Assembly: GCA_021397835.1 (NCBI GenBank)
Contig: JAJFZO010000087.1
Span: 4,526,001-4,590,000, forward strand
Length of the DNA stretch: 64,000 nt
Direction: 5' to 3'
Source of the DNA: Moringa oleifera
Taxonomy: Eukaryota > Streptophyta > Magnoliopsida > Brassicales > Moringaceae
In this document: positions 46,018-58,222 of the stretch, piece after piece
Layout of the letters: each line of letters starts with the position of its first letter
Position numbering within the stretch: position 1 is the first letter of the stretch
Program-made: the position numbers and the translations under genes
The notes under the pieces: model-generated
The model's input: only the letters and a program-made list of their open reading frames with translations
What the model was told of the DNA's origin: nothing
Database searches by the model: none

Positions 46018-47363
46018 GTTTTTTTTTTTTTATCGAAAAACTACTAAAACCTTCATTCATTTAAGAAATCAAGATTGAAAATCATTCCAAGTAGAAAGTA
46101 ACTTCAAACAACTATAGTGTCTATAGCAACAAGAACCTTAGCCACTTTATGAACCAACTCATTAACTTGCCTCACTACAAAGTGAAAGCAGTAAGAGTCA
46201 AAATTAGAAGCCATATGGAAGATGTACACAAAGAGCCCTCCCCATTCATGCTGAGTGTAAAAGCCTTTCTCAAATACCTAAATAGTTAGGAGAGAATCGC
46301 GCTCAACCTATATATGTTAGCACCTACTTTTAGGGGTGAGCATTCAATTTGAAAATTTTAAAAACTGAATTAACCGAATTTTTTTTATAAATTAACCAAA
46401 ACTGATCGAATTTAAAAGATCGAACCGAATTTTTTTAATCGGTATAATCAGTTACCGAATAAATCGAATAAATCAAAAATTTATTTAGGTTCAAATTTTA
46501 TATTTTTTACTTTTAAACTATTTTAAATCTTAACAACAATTTACAAATTAAATATATATGATATATCATTACCAATCATATGGATGAAATATATAATTAA
46601 ACTTTATTCTAATAACATTCTCATATATACTTACATGAAAATCAACATCTCTAATGTATAAAAATTAAAATTTTTTATAGATCAATAACAACTTTTAGAA
46701 CATAAAAACTTCTAATCATTAAAAAAAAATTACATCAAAATACAGCTGGTACATGATACATTAGCATTTAGCAAATTAATAACATTAAAAGAAATATTTT
46801 ATTGGAGTTGCAATCCTTGTTTTTTTTTATTTTGCCTTTAGTTTCTTAAAAAAGTTTTCTTCAACTAATCAAATGGTTGAAAAGCAAAAAAAAAAAAAAA
46901 AACAAGTGTAAGAATGTCAACAAAGAAACAAGTGCATTCTTTTATATTGATATAACAAAAACTTACCCAAATGAAGCTCCTCCTAAATGAGTTGATATGA
47001 TATTGCAAAAATATTATATGATAAGATTATATGCAAACAATATTTAGGCTTCACATATAATATCTTAATAACTAATATTTCTCTTTTATGATAATCAATC
47101 AATAAAGAAAAAAATTAAGAAATAAAAATCAATCCATCACCAAAATCTCAACTATATAAGATATGAAACTAATAATAATAAAAAAAATTACCTTGAAATA
47201 GTAATACACTTTCACACTAATCAATTGTAGCATCCAATGCAATTTTTGACAAATCTATAAACACATAATCAAATTTATTATTAAGAAAAGTGGTATTAAG
47301 CTTATCCAATAAAGATTGATAATTAAAAAATATAAAATAAACAAATAAATAAAATAATTACCC

Positions 47364-49428
47364 ATATCGAGTTTCTCAAGCTCTACCAAGTCCTCTTCAA
47401 TGGCATCGAAAAATAGAGATCCACGTAACCAATCTTGAGCACAAATAAGGGCTTGTACAAGCTTAGGAGTTAATGAACTCCTATATGTATCAAGTATACG
47501 CCCGTCAGTGCTAAAAGCAGATTCAGAAGCAACCGTAGATATAGGAGCTGCTAATACATCACGAACCATATGGGAAAGACTATGAAACCTATGACTATTA
47601 AGTTTCCACCAATCAAGAATATCAAAGTTATCATCTTTTGCATCCTCTTCACTTAAAAATCTATCCAATTCTGATTTATTTTCTTTTTTTTCAATCTCTT
47701 TCTTATATCTCTTGAACTTAGATAAAAGAACTTGTCTTTCTTTTTTTATATCTCTTGAACTTAGATAAAGGAACTTGTCTTTCTTTTTTCAATCCTAATT
47801 CATTTTCCTCTACAATTTAGCTTACTTGACTGCTTTCACCAACTTGTTCACGTTGAGGTTGTAAACTTCTTTTGTACTCATCAAACAACTCTTTAACTGC
47901 TTTTCTTATATTACTAGTCATCATTGAAGCTTGTTCCATATCATACATTTCTAAAAAGAAAACATTGACAAACTCAAGCTTTTTTCTAGGCTCAATAATA
48001 GAAGCAACATAAAGTAGCATATTCATCTTCTCCACATTTCCCCAATACTTATCAAATTTATCTTTCATTTTCTTTGCTATTGCATTTAACTCAATATCAG
48101 AATGTATTTTCCAATTGCGCAAAGTAGCATAAACATTACAAATATCATCAAGAAAACTATTGGAGGTGACATATGAAGAACTTGAAACTTTGATTGTTAG
48201 TTCATAAAATTATTGCAAGAAAAGACAAAACCTCTTAATAATTTTTTAATCCTTTTTTTTAGGCAACCCATCTCCCTTTATCAACTCATTTCTATAATGC
48301 GGATCAATATCGTCAAAAACCTTAAAAGCCTTCTCAAATTTTTGAGCTGCATCCAATATCAAGTAAGTGGAGTTTCACCTACTGCTAACATCTAAACCCA
48401 ACAAACTTTTACTTTCAATTTTTTTAACTAAAACAAATTTTTTAAATTTGGCCAACCTTGCAAATGATTATTTCACATATTTAACAGCCTCTATAACCCG
48501 TGCAATTGACTCATTCATTTCTTTCAATCCATCTATAACAATGAGATTAAAAATGTATGCAATGAATTTTAAATGAAGATATTTTCCTTCTTGAATGCAA
48601 GTTCCTAAATTATTCAATCTTTTCTTCAAGTGTGAGATTACAACATCATTAGAACTAGTATTATCAACTGCAACAGTAAAAACCTGATCAATTCTCCAAT
48701 CACGCAAACATTTCTCAATGACTTTTTCAATGGCCTCACCCCTATGACTAGAAATAGGGTAAAAGTCAAATATTCTTTTGCTCAATTTCCAGTCTTTATT
48801 AATAAAAGGAGCCGTAAGACATAAATAATTAATTCTTTTCACTGAAGTTCATGTGTCTGTGGTGAGAGATACTCTTATACTGGATGACCTTAATAACTGT
48901 TTCAGTTTAACTTTTTCATCATTGTAAAGCTGATAACAATCGCTAGCTATATCCATCATGAAGGCATACGAAACTTAGGACATGCAAGTGACATGCAACG
49001 CCGAAAACCTTTACCATCCACAAATTTGAAAGGTAATTCATCTATAATGATCATCTCAGCTATACCCTTTCTAATGGCATCTTGATTTAACTTCCAACTA
49101 CCTAAAGATCCATCTCTCTTAGATTCAAAAACCAATTCAGTTTGACTAGAATCAATACTAACATTTGTTCTCTTCTTATAAGTATCCATATGAGCTTTCA
49201 ATGTAGTTGCCCATTTCTTCTAGGGCCAGTAAAAAACTCTCTATTACAATAATTACATCTAGCTTTATGCTCACCTTGTTCATCAAAAAATTTGGTGAAG
49301 TGTTCCCAAACTTCTGATCTGGGCCTAAACGCCTTCCTCTTTGATTTAGAGCTTATAGATGATGAATGGACAGAATCTGGTTATGTAGCATTAGGCACAG
49401 GATCTATATCATTACTCTTAATTGACAT
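47364..49428 (-). pseudogene. hAT transposase (BED finger, RNase-H-like, C-terminal dimerisation domain), broken
   Basis: ATG at 49428. BED finger at about 49230-49345 (RPRSEVWEHFTKFFDEQGEH, then C..C). The middle domain follows (ISLTTDT-stop-TS, WKLSKRIFDFYPI, VDNTSSND), then a DUF4413-like block at 47817-48122 (MKDKFDKYWGNVEKMNMLLY), and the signature C-terminal block at about 47440-47640 (LAAPISTVASESAFSTDGRI, LICAQDWL). Lesions: TAA at 49380-49382, a frame change near 49200, TGA at 48849-48851 in place of the invariant Trp, and a 43-bp tandem duplication at 47704-47788. It belongs to the RICESLEEPER/Tip100-like plant hAT group, which cuts and re-inserts its own DNA. Not functional. Confidence 0.9.
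47704..47788. repeat. 43-bp tandem duplication within the hAT transposase
   Basis: tatatctcttgaacttagat and the following bases to about 47746 are repeated from 47747 with one difference (aaaagaac versus aaaggaac). As 43 is not a multiple of three, it shifts the transposase frame. Confidence 0.88.
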
Positions 49429-52389
49429 CTTTTAACTTCTGAAACAAATAACAATTAAAAGTAGTTAGTAATAATACTTTCACTAGTTAGATAAAATTCT
49501 AAAACATTTAATGGTAATACTATATTACACAAAAATTCATTTCAATAGTAATAGTTAATACCATTGCCTTTCAAAATGTGATTATGAATTATTACAAAAA
49601 AACATAATTAACAACTTTAAATTATATCAAGAAAGGATTCAAAGAGAAAATATAAAGTAAAAATAAAATAAAATAAAATAATTAATTCTTTAATTTTCAA
49701 TACTGGGATTGTTTTGCCTTACAAGTTATAGCTAGTTCATACCACATATATAAAGAACAAGTGATGATACATAAAATAAATTTATAATACTTACCCAAAT
49801 ACAAAAAGTGAATCCATAAAAATGACCTAATTTTTAATTTGAAGTGTAGTTGTTACAAATTAAGATTTGAAAAATTGAAAGATTAAAAAGTAAGATAGTG
49901 CATGCTACTACTGGAATAATTAAAATTGAAAAGAAAGAAGATATGGCATAAGGGAATACCGAATGTGTATGGATGGCATGGGTGTGGCTGTGATGCTACT
50001 GATTCTCCAAGATGGATGGGCACGGCCACACAGTGCATGGATTAGGTTACAGTTACGGCTTCTCAAGTTGAAAGAAAAAAAAAAGAGGAATTGTGGCTGC
50101 AGTGTGGCTATGATGTAGTTGCGATATTACTATCAAGAGGATTCGAATTTGAGAGAAAGAAGCTCAGGCCTAAGTGACTGAGTACATATCGATTACCGAA
50201 TACATGCATGGTGTGGGTGTGGCTGCAGCGATTTTGATTCTCGAAACAACGAAAGATAGATGGGCATGATGAGGGGTTAGGTTAGGGTTTCTCAAATTGA
50301 AAAAAAAAAGAAAGGAAATTGTTTTGCCTAATTGCCTCCTGGATAGATGACCTAGTAATAGTAAAGAGATTAAATGAAATTAATTTTATTATTATTAATT
50401 AATTAATTGATTAAATAATAATATTAATTAATATTAATTATTTATTTAATTAATAAAATTAATTAATTATTAAAATTAATAATCAGTTTTTTGGTTAATT
50501 TGGTTTTAAAAAATTTAATCAAAATTAACCAAAAAAATCAAAAAAATTGATTTGTAAATTAATTTGTAATTGAAAACCAAAAAAACTGAATCAAATTAAT
50601 CGAAATTAATTTGGTTTATCGATCTTTTCAGTTTTAATCGAATTTTGCTAAGCCCTACCTATTCTATCTAGTGAGCTCTAACCCAAAGTTGATAGCTAAG
50701 AGCTCACCCTAGGACGCTAACAACACTCATGTCCTGTTTCAAGTTCCACTAAAGAGTACACAACTTGTTTTTATCCTAGCCACCACACCAAGAGTGGCTT
50801 GCTTAGACACATTTAGTATGAGACATCAGTATTAATTTTGGTTGTCCTTCTTGGTGGCAGTTGCCATCTTCTTGATTTTAAAGCTAGTAGGGAGAAGGAG
50901 ATTACCTCTAGTATATTGCTTGCTTTTTGTCTAATCTCCCTAGCTATGGCTTCAGGCGAACCACAAGTTACCTCAATGTTGGCTCTATTCCTATTCATCC
51001 AAATCTCCTTACAACCAGTTAAAAACACGTCTATGAGATCTCTCGTATGCAAAAAACTAACAGCCTCCGTCCATAACTCCTCAATAACAAGTATCTTGCT
51101 TAAGAATACCCTTAAGCTTTGGTGCAGGATCTCCTAGACTTTCTCGCTAAAAACACTAGAAAAACAAGTGATGCTGAGTTTCGTTGCAAGATCCACACAA
51201 CATATAGCTCCTGTAGACCAAAATAGCCCGATTATTAAGCATCGTTTGAGTAGCAAAAATGCCTTGTATCATTCTCCATGCATGGACCTATACCCTCGGT
51301 GGCATCTTTGCTTGCCAAATGATTTTCCATAACTTGATCTCGCCTTCGGGCAAGGAACCTCTTTGTTCAATACCTGGCATGCCATGCGATACCCTAATCT
51401 TACATAATACTAGCCATTATGAGATTCTGCCCATTTACCTTATCTACCATAAACGAGGCAATAAAAGCGATAACTAACACTATCTTTACCCCCTTAAGGC
51501 AGAGAAGTTCACCTACCATTTCTATATTCCATTCCCTTTGTCCATGGTTAATGAGGCTATTAACCTTAATGAAGTTAGGAGGAAGAATCCCAGTCGCAAT
51601 AGCCTCAAACCCTAGTAAACCTAGAATACATTTATCTTTCCATACCTCTACTTACTTATCATCTCTAATTTACCACCTAGATCCCTTATTCATGACCTCT
51701 TTGCCCATTAAGAGGCTTCCTTATACATATGAACTGTGACGGGCTTTCATCACTATATGAGCGACAAATCAGGGAAAGTATTCTACCTTGAGCACTTTAT
51801 AACATAGGAGCCTTCTGAGCGGATTATTCTCTACCATTATTTGCATAGAATGGCTAAGTGAAATGCTTTTAGATCCTGAAAGCCCATGCAACCGTCCAGC
51901 TTTGACATATATAGTGCATCACAGGACTTCCAATGAAGCTTCTTTATGGATCCTTTTTTGCCCTACTATTATCCTATGATTATCTTGTTCAGTTCTTGAA
52001 CAAAGGTCCTTGGTAGCTAGAAGTAATTCATAGTGTAAAAAAGAAGGGCTTGAGCAACCACCCCTATTAGTGTTCCTCTCTCGGCCTACAAGACAAACTT
52101 CGTGTTTTAGCTGTTAAACTTAGCCTATAGTCTCATATCTAAACCCACTAGCTCACTTCATTTTGACCTACCAAAGACCGTCAAGACCCTAGAATAGGGA
52201 TCATTCAATAGCTACGAGAGCATTGTCATTGATCTGTCTCCCTCTCAAAAGACATTAAAGTCGGTTGGTAAGGATTATCCCAATACTTGTAAGTGTAAAT
52301 AAAGACTTGGATTCAAAAATGTAAATTTCATTAATCAAAGGAAATGTTTGCACATTATAAAAGAAAGAAAAAAAAGAATAAAGAATAAA

Positions 52390-54760
52390 TTTAAGGCCTA
52401 TGTTGGGCTATAATCTCAGCCATATTAGGAACCAAGTGACAATAAGAGTCTAAGCAGCTGCTGATGTTCTCTTGTCAATAGGTCTCTCAGCCACTTCTTT
52501 CAGATCTATGAGGAAGACCTCAAAATGCTCAAAGTTGATCAATAGGACTTACATTGGAGAGGCCAACCCATGACAAGTCTAGGTCGGGTCGAATCTTCTT
52601 ATAGTGTGTCTCCTAATCGACCAACATAACTTGAAGGCTTGTACTTTAATCTCGACCTAGTACACATCTATCATCCTGAACTTATCAACAACATAAAATT
52701 AAGCTTCTTATCGAACTATCCTTAACTCCTCCAAATGATGCAGGATAAATTCATTTTTTGCATGACTTATCTTGGCCTCGATATTAGCTTCACCTAGGCT
52801 GGCTTCAACTGTATCTCATCAATATCTACTTTAGCCTTGACTAGACGACTCTTCACACCCTTAATGTTATCTGTATAGGTATGAACCTTATTGATAACAT
52901 CAACAACAAATTCGTTGGCAACTTTAGCCTCTTTATGAAACGAAGGTTGACGCTAGTATGACTGTACTTATTGATAAGTACTACCATTCTAAATTATAAA
53001 TAGAAAAACATATAAGTCAAAAATTAGTGGTCATATTCTAGAAGTATGTTTTACAAAGCTAAATGAATCAGACACTTACCTCCCCAAAGCAAAGCATGGT
53101 CTTGTCTAAGAATAGGTTGTTATTGTCCCACTCTAGTTGCCTTTTGTCCTGAGGGAGAATCATTTTGAAGAGCCACACTTAAATAAGACTTACCTGGTTT
53201 AAGGACCCTTCGACTGAGACAATTTAGTCCGACATAAACCTCTCCTTTATAGAGAGAGACTTCATCTCATCCAAAGGCCCATTAATTATGTCCATTAGGC
53301 CTTTGGCCCTTGGGTGGCTTCCTTTTTCTCCACTCTTCTTTTTTTATGGCTAGAGAAACAACAACCACCATTTTTCCCTTTTCTGGTGGATAGGGCACTA
53401 ATTTTAAAGCTAGCATTTGCCACTTTTCTTTTTAAGGCAGCCCTTATGGATTGACCCTTCTATTAGATTTTGGCAGTAGGATAAAGGGCAGAGTTTTTTA
53501 CAAAGACATTCCTACCTAATGCCATATCCACTGCTTTCCATAACTAATCCTTGGTGACTTAAGGAACAACATGCTCGGGGCTCATCTTTTCAAGATCTTT
53601 AAATAACCAAAGGATTAACAGTCAGCACTTCTATATAAAAACTATAAAAAATTAAAATAAAAAAGAACTAAGACCTTATATGGCATCGGCCTTGGAGGCT
53701 ATATTGAAGGATGAGGGACTTAGATTTTAAGGCTCTTATATCAAGTTAAACCCCCTTATTAAGGATAGTACTTGATGTAAAGGCAAGAAAAAGAACCTAT
53801 CCCTTATCAAGAATACCATTTTTTGGTGTAGAATTAGTGTGAAAAAAGGATTGGTTGCCTACACTCATTGTGGCTAACTTTTTTTATAGGAAAAGAACTT
53901 GGTTCAGCTTTGAGATTTTAGACATCGAGGTTTTCTAGAGGAGATGAGTTGGTTTCTTCCTAAAGACTCAAGATTGAGACATCTTTAATTGATTTGGAGG
54001 TTTTTTCAAACCTAAAAGCTTTATACTAAGACCTAGTGGCCTTAACTATAAACTTCGTATCACTATTAATATGGTCCTTAAAACTATCTACACCTTTTTG
54101 GTCATAGAAAGACTTGAAGATCGATGTTAGATCGAAGTAGACCTTTTATTGTAGACTTTCCTAGAGTTTTCACTTCAGATATTAAAGTGTGGGTACATTT
54201 TAGGTCAAGAGACCCAAAATACTCTTTAAAATACCTCTTGTTATTGGATAATAGGCCTTTGGCAAAAAGCTTCAGGCTGATGTTGATCAAGTAATGAAAT
54301 TTAAAATCTGAATTCCTATCATCTCTATCGGCCTTCAACTTAAAAAATTTAGCTAACAAGATAATAGAGAGATTTATACAGTCCATGAACATGACTTTGG
54401 ATGCAAATGTTAACATACAATACCAAGACTTAAGCATAAGCTGAGAAGGGGAAATCCTTAAACTGCCTATATACGTTTTGGTAGAAAAAGGAAACAGGCA
54501 AATATTGGCTTCTCTTAAGGTTATCTTTAAAAATCATGACGCAGCCTTCGCAGCAAGTTCATGGCTAGTCAAAAGGCTTATAACTTTATGTATTTTGGAA
54601 TGGAAAAGTTGCTTTTTCAATTCTTTAGAAGTGCAGGTAGAAGGACCTAAATTCTTGGCCATTGTTCTAAGAGAAGAAATAAAAAAGGAAAGATTCGAAG
54701 AACAGAGAATGAAAAAATGAAGACTCAAAGCTTTGAGTTCACTGAAGAGGAATCTGTAGG
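52390..54760 (-). pseudogene. Gypsy-type gag-like protein remnant (PF04195-like)
   Basis: Minus strand from about 54760. After MAKNLGPSTCTSKELKKQLF there is a block with ISPSQLMLKSWYCMLTFASK, INLSIILLAKFFKLKADRDD, KLFAKGLLSNNKRYFKEYF. This follows the pattern of the plant 'putative gypsy-type transposon' proteins (..I.PSQL.PN.W..L..F..L....., then ..LF.GLP.S.K.WK..FF). Downstream, to about 52390, is decayed coiled-coil-like sequence. The open frame at 54102-54437 is the best-preserved part. No pol domains were found nearby. Moderate confidence in the family. Confidence 0.5.
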
Positions 54761-56395
54761 TTTTTATTTACAAGGAAAGCAAAGTGAAAAAGAAAAAGAT
54801 TTTTTCAAAATCTTTTTAAATGAGATAATCACTCATCAGGAGAACCAAGCTGCAAACACACTAAATGTGTGACCTTTCTGTATCCCTAAGCCAAGGCTAT
54901 TCATGAATTAATGCTTATATAATAAATATGACTAGGCACTAGAGACGTGGTGTGCCCGACTTGCATTTTGCTCGATAACTCATCGCAATGACTTGGGCTT
55001 TCTTGGATATGGCCCAAACTTCTAATCATTCATCGAGTCACTCAATAAGACTCACTTGGGTCAAATTTTCAATCATTAATCGGGCTGCTTAGTAAGATCT
55101 CAACATGGACAAACTCTCGATCATTCATAAGGTTTTCCATCACAACAACTTCAAAGATTCCAAGTTATGCTAAGTCATGAATGATGGAACACAAAACATT
55201 CATTCTTGAAAGAATTTCGCATCTTTCTAGAACCTGCCTAAAAGTTTCCAAATCTAAGAAAAATATGCATGATACAAGAACCTAGTATCTATGCATCTTA
55301 GATCTATGACATATGCTTGCCATTTTTTTTCAAGGTCATATCTATAAATGCCCCTTCAATTGAAGGAGAAAAAAAGAAGCAGTTATGATGATTAACAAAA
55401 AGAATTATCATTAATGAGAGAAAATTCTTAGTGGATCATTAGATAGTGATAAAAAAAAAAGAGAAATAAATGATGGGTTTTCTAAATCTTAAAATAGAAT
55501 CTCTATCTTTTTCAAAGAAAAAAACATTTTTTATCTGTTGGCAAGCTAGGTATTTGTTTGAAACTGTGAGATTTTTGTTTCTAAAAAGGGTTACGAAAGG
55601 ATCATTATGATGTATTAATAGGTAAACCCTATTACCTGATAGCTCTTTATTATAAAAACGTCGAAGATATATATATACACACGAAATGCCAATGTTATTC
55701 TTATGATTTCTTAATACTTTCTTTATGATCTCTTAATGTTCTTGATATGTTCTCAGTGCAATGAGTGCTTCTTTATAGTTTCTGCATTACATGTCCATTC
55801 TTTTTCTATAAACAAATTTAAGAATGAAGTATTTGTAAGGGACAATCTTCACATGGAGTTCTAAACAAAACCATTTTATCTTGAAGAGACGGAAGCTGAT
55901 GTAAGGGTCTTTTCTTAATCTGTACCCAAACTATATCATTTTGAATGATTCTTGATGATTTCAAGAACTGGCACTCTTTCTCTACATTTCTTTAGAGACT
56001 CAAAGAGTTGGTATTAGCCAACCTTTAGGGTCTTGAATAAAATGATCTAGAAAACCAAGTTTTCATCATTCATGCATTCTTTAAAAAAGGTTTTCTCTTT
56101 GTAATTATGTGTTGTTTTGTATAAGAATCAAGTTTGAATCTTTATCACCGCTTAATTAAATACGTTTCATTTTAATTAGTACAAATTTTAGATGTTGTAA
56201 GGGTGTTAACCCTTCCTCACATGTAATGAGTCGTAGACACAGCTTTCTCGATAAGGTTTGAGCAATGCCAAAACTCTTCTTTTGCTTTTTGTTTGGTATC
56301 TTTTCATTAAAAAAAAAACTTTAGAAAAAGCAAAAGAATTTTTAGTCACATGATAAAAAATGTTAGTGGTGACTCACATTCTTTTTCTTGATTTC
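54761..56395. other. Non-coding stretch between two gag-like remnants
   Basis: No coding block recognised. A short at/ac microsatellite is at about 55664-55684. At 56358-56385 a ttagtggtgactcaca motif is reminiscent of sequence near LTR/gag junctions in plant gypsy elements. Probably retroelement debris. Confidence 0.4.
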
Positions 56396-56399
56396 CATT

Positions 56400-57800
56400 A
56401 ATAAATCAACCACTGTTTCTCATGAGTAGAGCTAATTCTCCCACTTTCTCATAGCGAGAAAATGGAATGACACTTTTCGGCTTTGTTGGCCTGGGCCTCA
56501 TTTTTCTTCATAAAATAATGAACTTTTCACTACCTTTTCTAGCTTTGCATGAAGATTATCCTATTTCAACATGTGCTCCAAATGAAATATTTTACGTTGG
56601 TATTATTCAGCCATAGCTGTTGCATTTACATTAGCTCTTTAACTTCTTTCCTATATCAAAGATCTTTAAGCTCCAACATATCCCTCAACACTTGAATTTC
56701 CTTTTTGGACTATTGTAAGGTTATGGTTAACTAATTTCGCTCTTGAAAGCAACACTTTAACTATTAGTCTCTTTTTCAGATTTGTTCTTACAGTTGATTT
56801 TCCTATGCAATGACGAGTTTGAGTTTTCTTTCTTTCCTCTTAACTATTTGAGTTTATGTCTTAGTATTTTCCTCCATCCTTAACTTTCTATTCCTTAAAT
56901 CTTTCGCTTCCTTCCTAGTTGTGTCCTTTTCTTCTTTAGGCTTTTTGATGATTTCTCTTGATCCAAGACTTCATATTGTAGAAAATCTATTTTTTCCTAG
57001 AGTGTAGCTCTCTCAGCTTCTTGTTCTTTTATCTTTTGCTTATATGTTTCAATTTCTATTTTATTCGATGTTGGCATATGACAAGACTCTAAATGTAATA
57101 AACAACCTAGTAAAACAACATCTCTAATCCTTTTTGCTTTCCATTGGTCATACTTTAGTGTAGTCTTATCAATTAGTTTTCTCTCACAATCTAATGAGTC
57201 TATTACCATGCTTCTATGATTTTATCTATTCGAACAAATGCACTTGGCTCATCATCTCTGAATTCTTCACTTTTCATTCCCTGAGTTGCTGGTAAAAATT
57301 ATCTCACTTCGAGCTGTCTAAGCACCAAAAATAACCTATATCTAATTCCTCCCTATAATCCTAGCCATGGTATACAATTAAATTTCCTGCATCGAGATAA
57401 AATAGGCTAGTACGAGATCTGTTGAGCCAACCAACCAGTGAACTTTCCCTGTTGCTATCTCAAATAGAACCTCACTCATTTGTACATTTTTTTTTTATGC
57501 AAACCATGTCACTTTGCAAAAATCTTCAAATGGATTCTTATTCTTGAAGCCTTGAAATACATTTTTAGTACTCATAAAATGACTCAACAACCATATGCAC
57601 AACATCTATAATCCTCTAATATTTTACTTCTTCATTTCACCGGCAATAGTTTAATGACATATAGGATTCTATTAAAATAGCTAAAACCAAATTCGCATCA
57701 TGTTGAATCGTACCAAAAAGATCCATGACCACCATTTTAATATGCCCTTGAACCTTTGGGAACTAAACTAATCCATATATGCTAAAGCTAAGCTAATCTT
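56400..57800 (-). pseudogene. Retrotransposon gag-like remnant (DUF7745-like) with coiled coil
   Basis: Minus strand. At about 57210-57370, one frame gives PWLGL, GGIRYRLFLVLRQLEV and FLPATQGMKSEEFRDDEPSA. This resembles the conserved P.LG..GGI.Y.P.LVLRQ.G..QF.P.T block of a plant retrotransposon gag-like family. It continues into an open frame at 56997-57209 with a coiled coil (IEIETYKQKIKEQEAERATL) and further decayed coiled coil to about 56440. Its position just downstream of the PBS-like motif at 58205 fits a gag gene. Confidence 0.5.
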
Positions 57801-58199
57801 CCCAACATCTTTTTTGATATGATTATGCGTGAACTCTAAGAGAAAATCTTTCAACAAGCATTCATTTTCTCCTTTCTTTTTTATTGGATTTTCAGCCTCT
57901 TCTTTTTGTATCCTTAGAATAATGAAAAACTACTTAACTCTTGGAAAAGTTTTTTTTTTCTTTTTTAGGTAAATCTTATCTATTCTTAAATTTCATCCTT
58001 AACAGCATAATATATTCTCATGGTAACAATATACATAATATAAAGCATAAATGCAAAATAAGTAAAGAACTAATCAATCAATAATTTTGAATGCCACAAA
58101 CGTGAAATAATTGGGAGTTTATATTAAACTTCAATTTTCAAAACCAAAAAAAAAAAAAAAAATCCATAATTAATTCTTGGCCTCACTCTTTGAAAACTC

Positions 58200-58222
58200 C
58201 TTAATGAAGTCGCCAAACTGTC
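58200..58222 (-). other. Primer-binding-site-like motif
   Basis: Minus strand gtggtgacagtttggcgact. Plant gypsy elements of the Tat/Ogre type have TGGCGACTC directly after the 5' LTR as the tRNA primer site. Here it lies upstream of the gag-like remnant at 56400-57800, in the expected order. Confidence 0.45.

Larger units (their letters stand above)
33350..46918. repeat. Segmental duplication unit 3
   Basis: Full-length partner of unit 1 (see 1465-26331), without the CACTA insertion. Its left edge at about 33350 falls inside the transposase remnant. On the right it runs on without a break into the rest of the hAT element, so this unit keeps the original right flank. By eye, divergence from unit 1 is high (many differences per line) from 33350 to about 40700 and low from about 40950 onward. 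Confidence 0.9.
46331..50657 (-). mobile_element. hAT transposon nested in the LINE
   Basis: Left end taggggtgagcattc, right end the inverse-like ttttgctaagccccta minus one base (gctaagcccta). Flanks are cctacttt (46323-46330) and cctattct (50658-50665), an eroded 8-bp target duplication. The unit 1 left flank, cctatttt, matches the right flank at 7 of 8. The element carries a minus-strand transposase with BED finger and hAT dimerisation domain. The interior ends are rich in aaccga / tcggtt motifs. Element length about 4.33 kb. Confidence 0.9.
46018..52290 (-). mobile_element. 5'-truncated LINE, interrupted by a hAT element
   Basis: Minus strand. From about 52290 leftward: the decayed RT thumb region (LHWKSCDALYMSKLDGCMGF block), a zinc-binding zf-RVT region (LWKIIWQAKMPPR, CGSC, HH) at about 51130-51340, then an RNase H domain (PPRRTTKINTDVSY at about 50813-50860). 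The hAT element at 46331-50657 interrupts here. RNase H resumes at 46322 (FHFVVRQVNELVHKVAKVLV) and ends at a poly(A) tail (plus-strand T run, 46019-46032). The 5' truncation, poly(A) tail and domain order are standard for LINEs. Multiple stops; dead. Confidence 0.85.

Noticed and set aside
54478..54720. 80-codon plus-strand frame
   Set aside because: Shadow of the minus-strand gag-like remnant, which has better family support.
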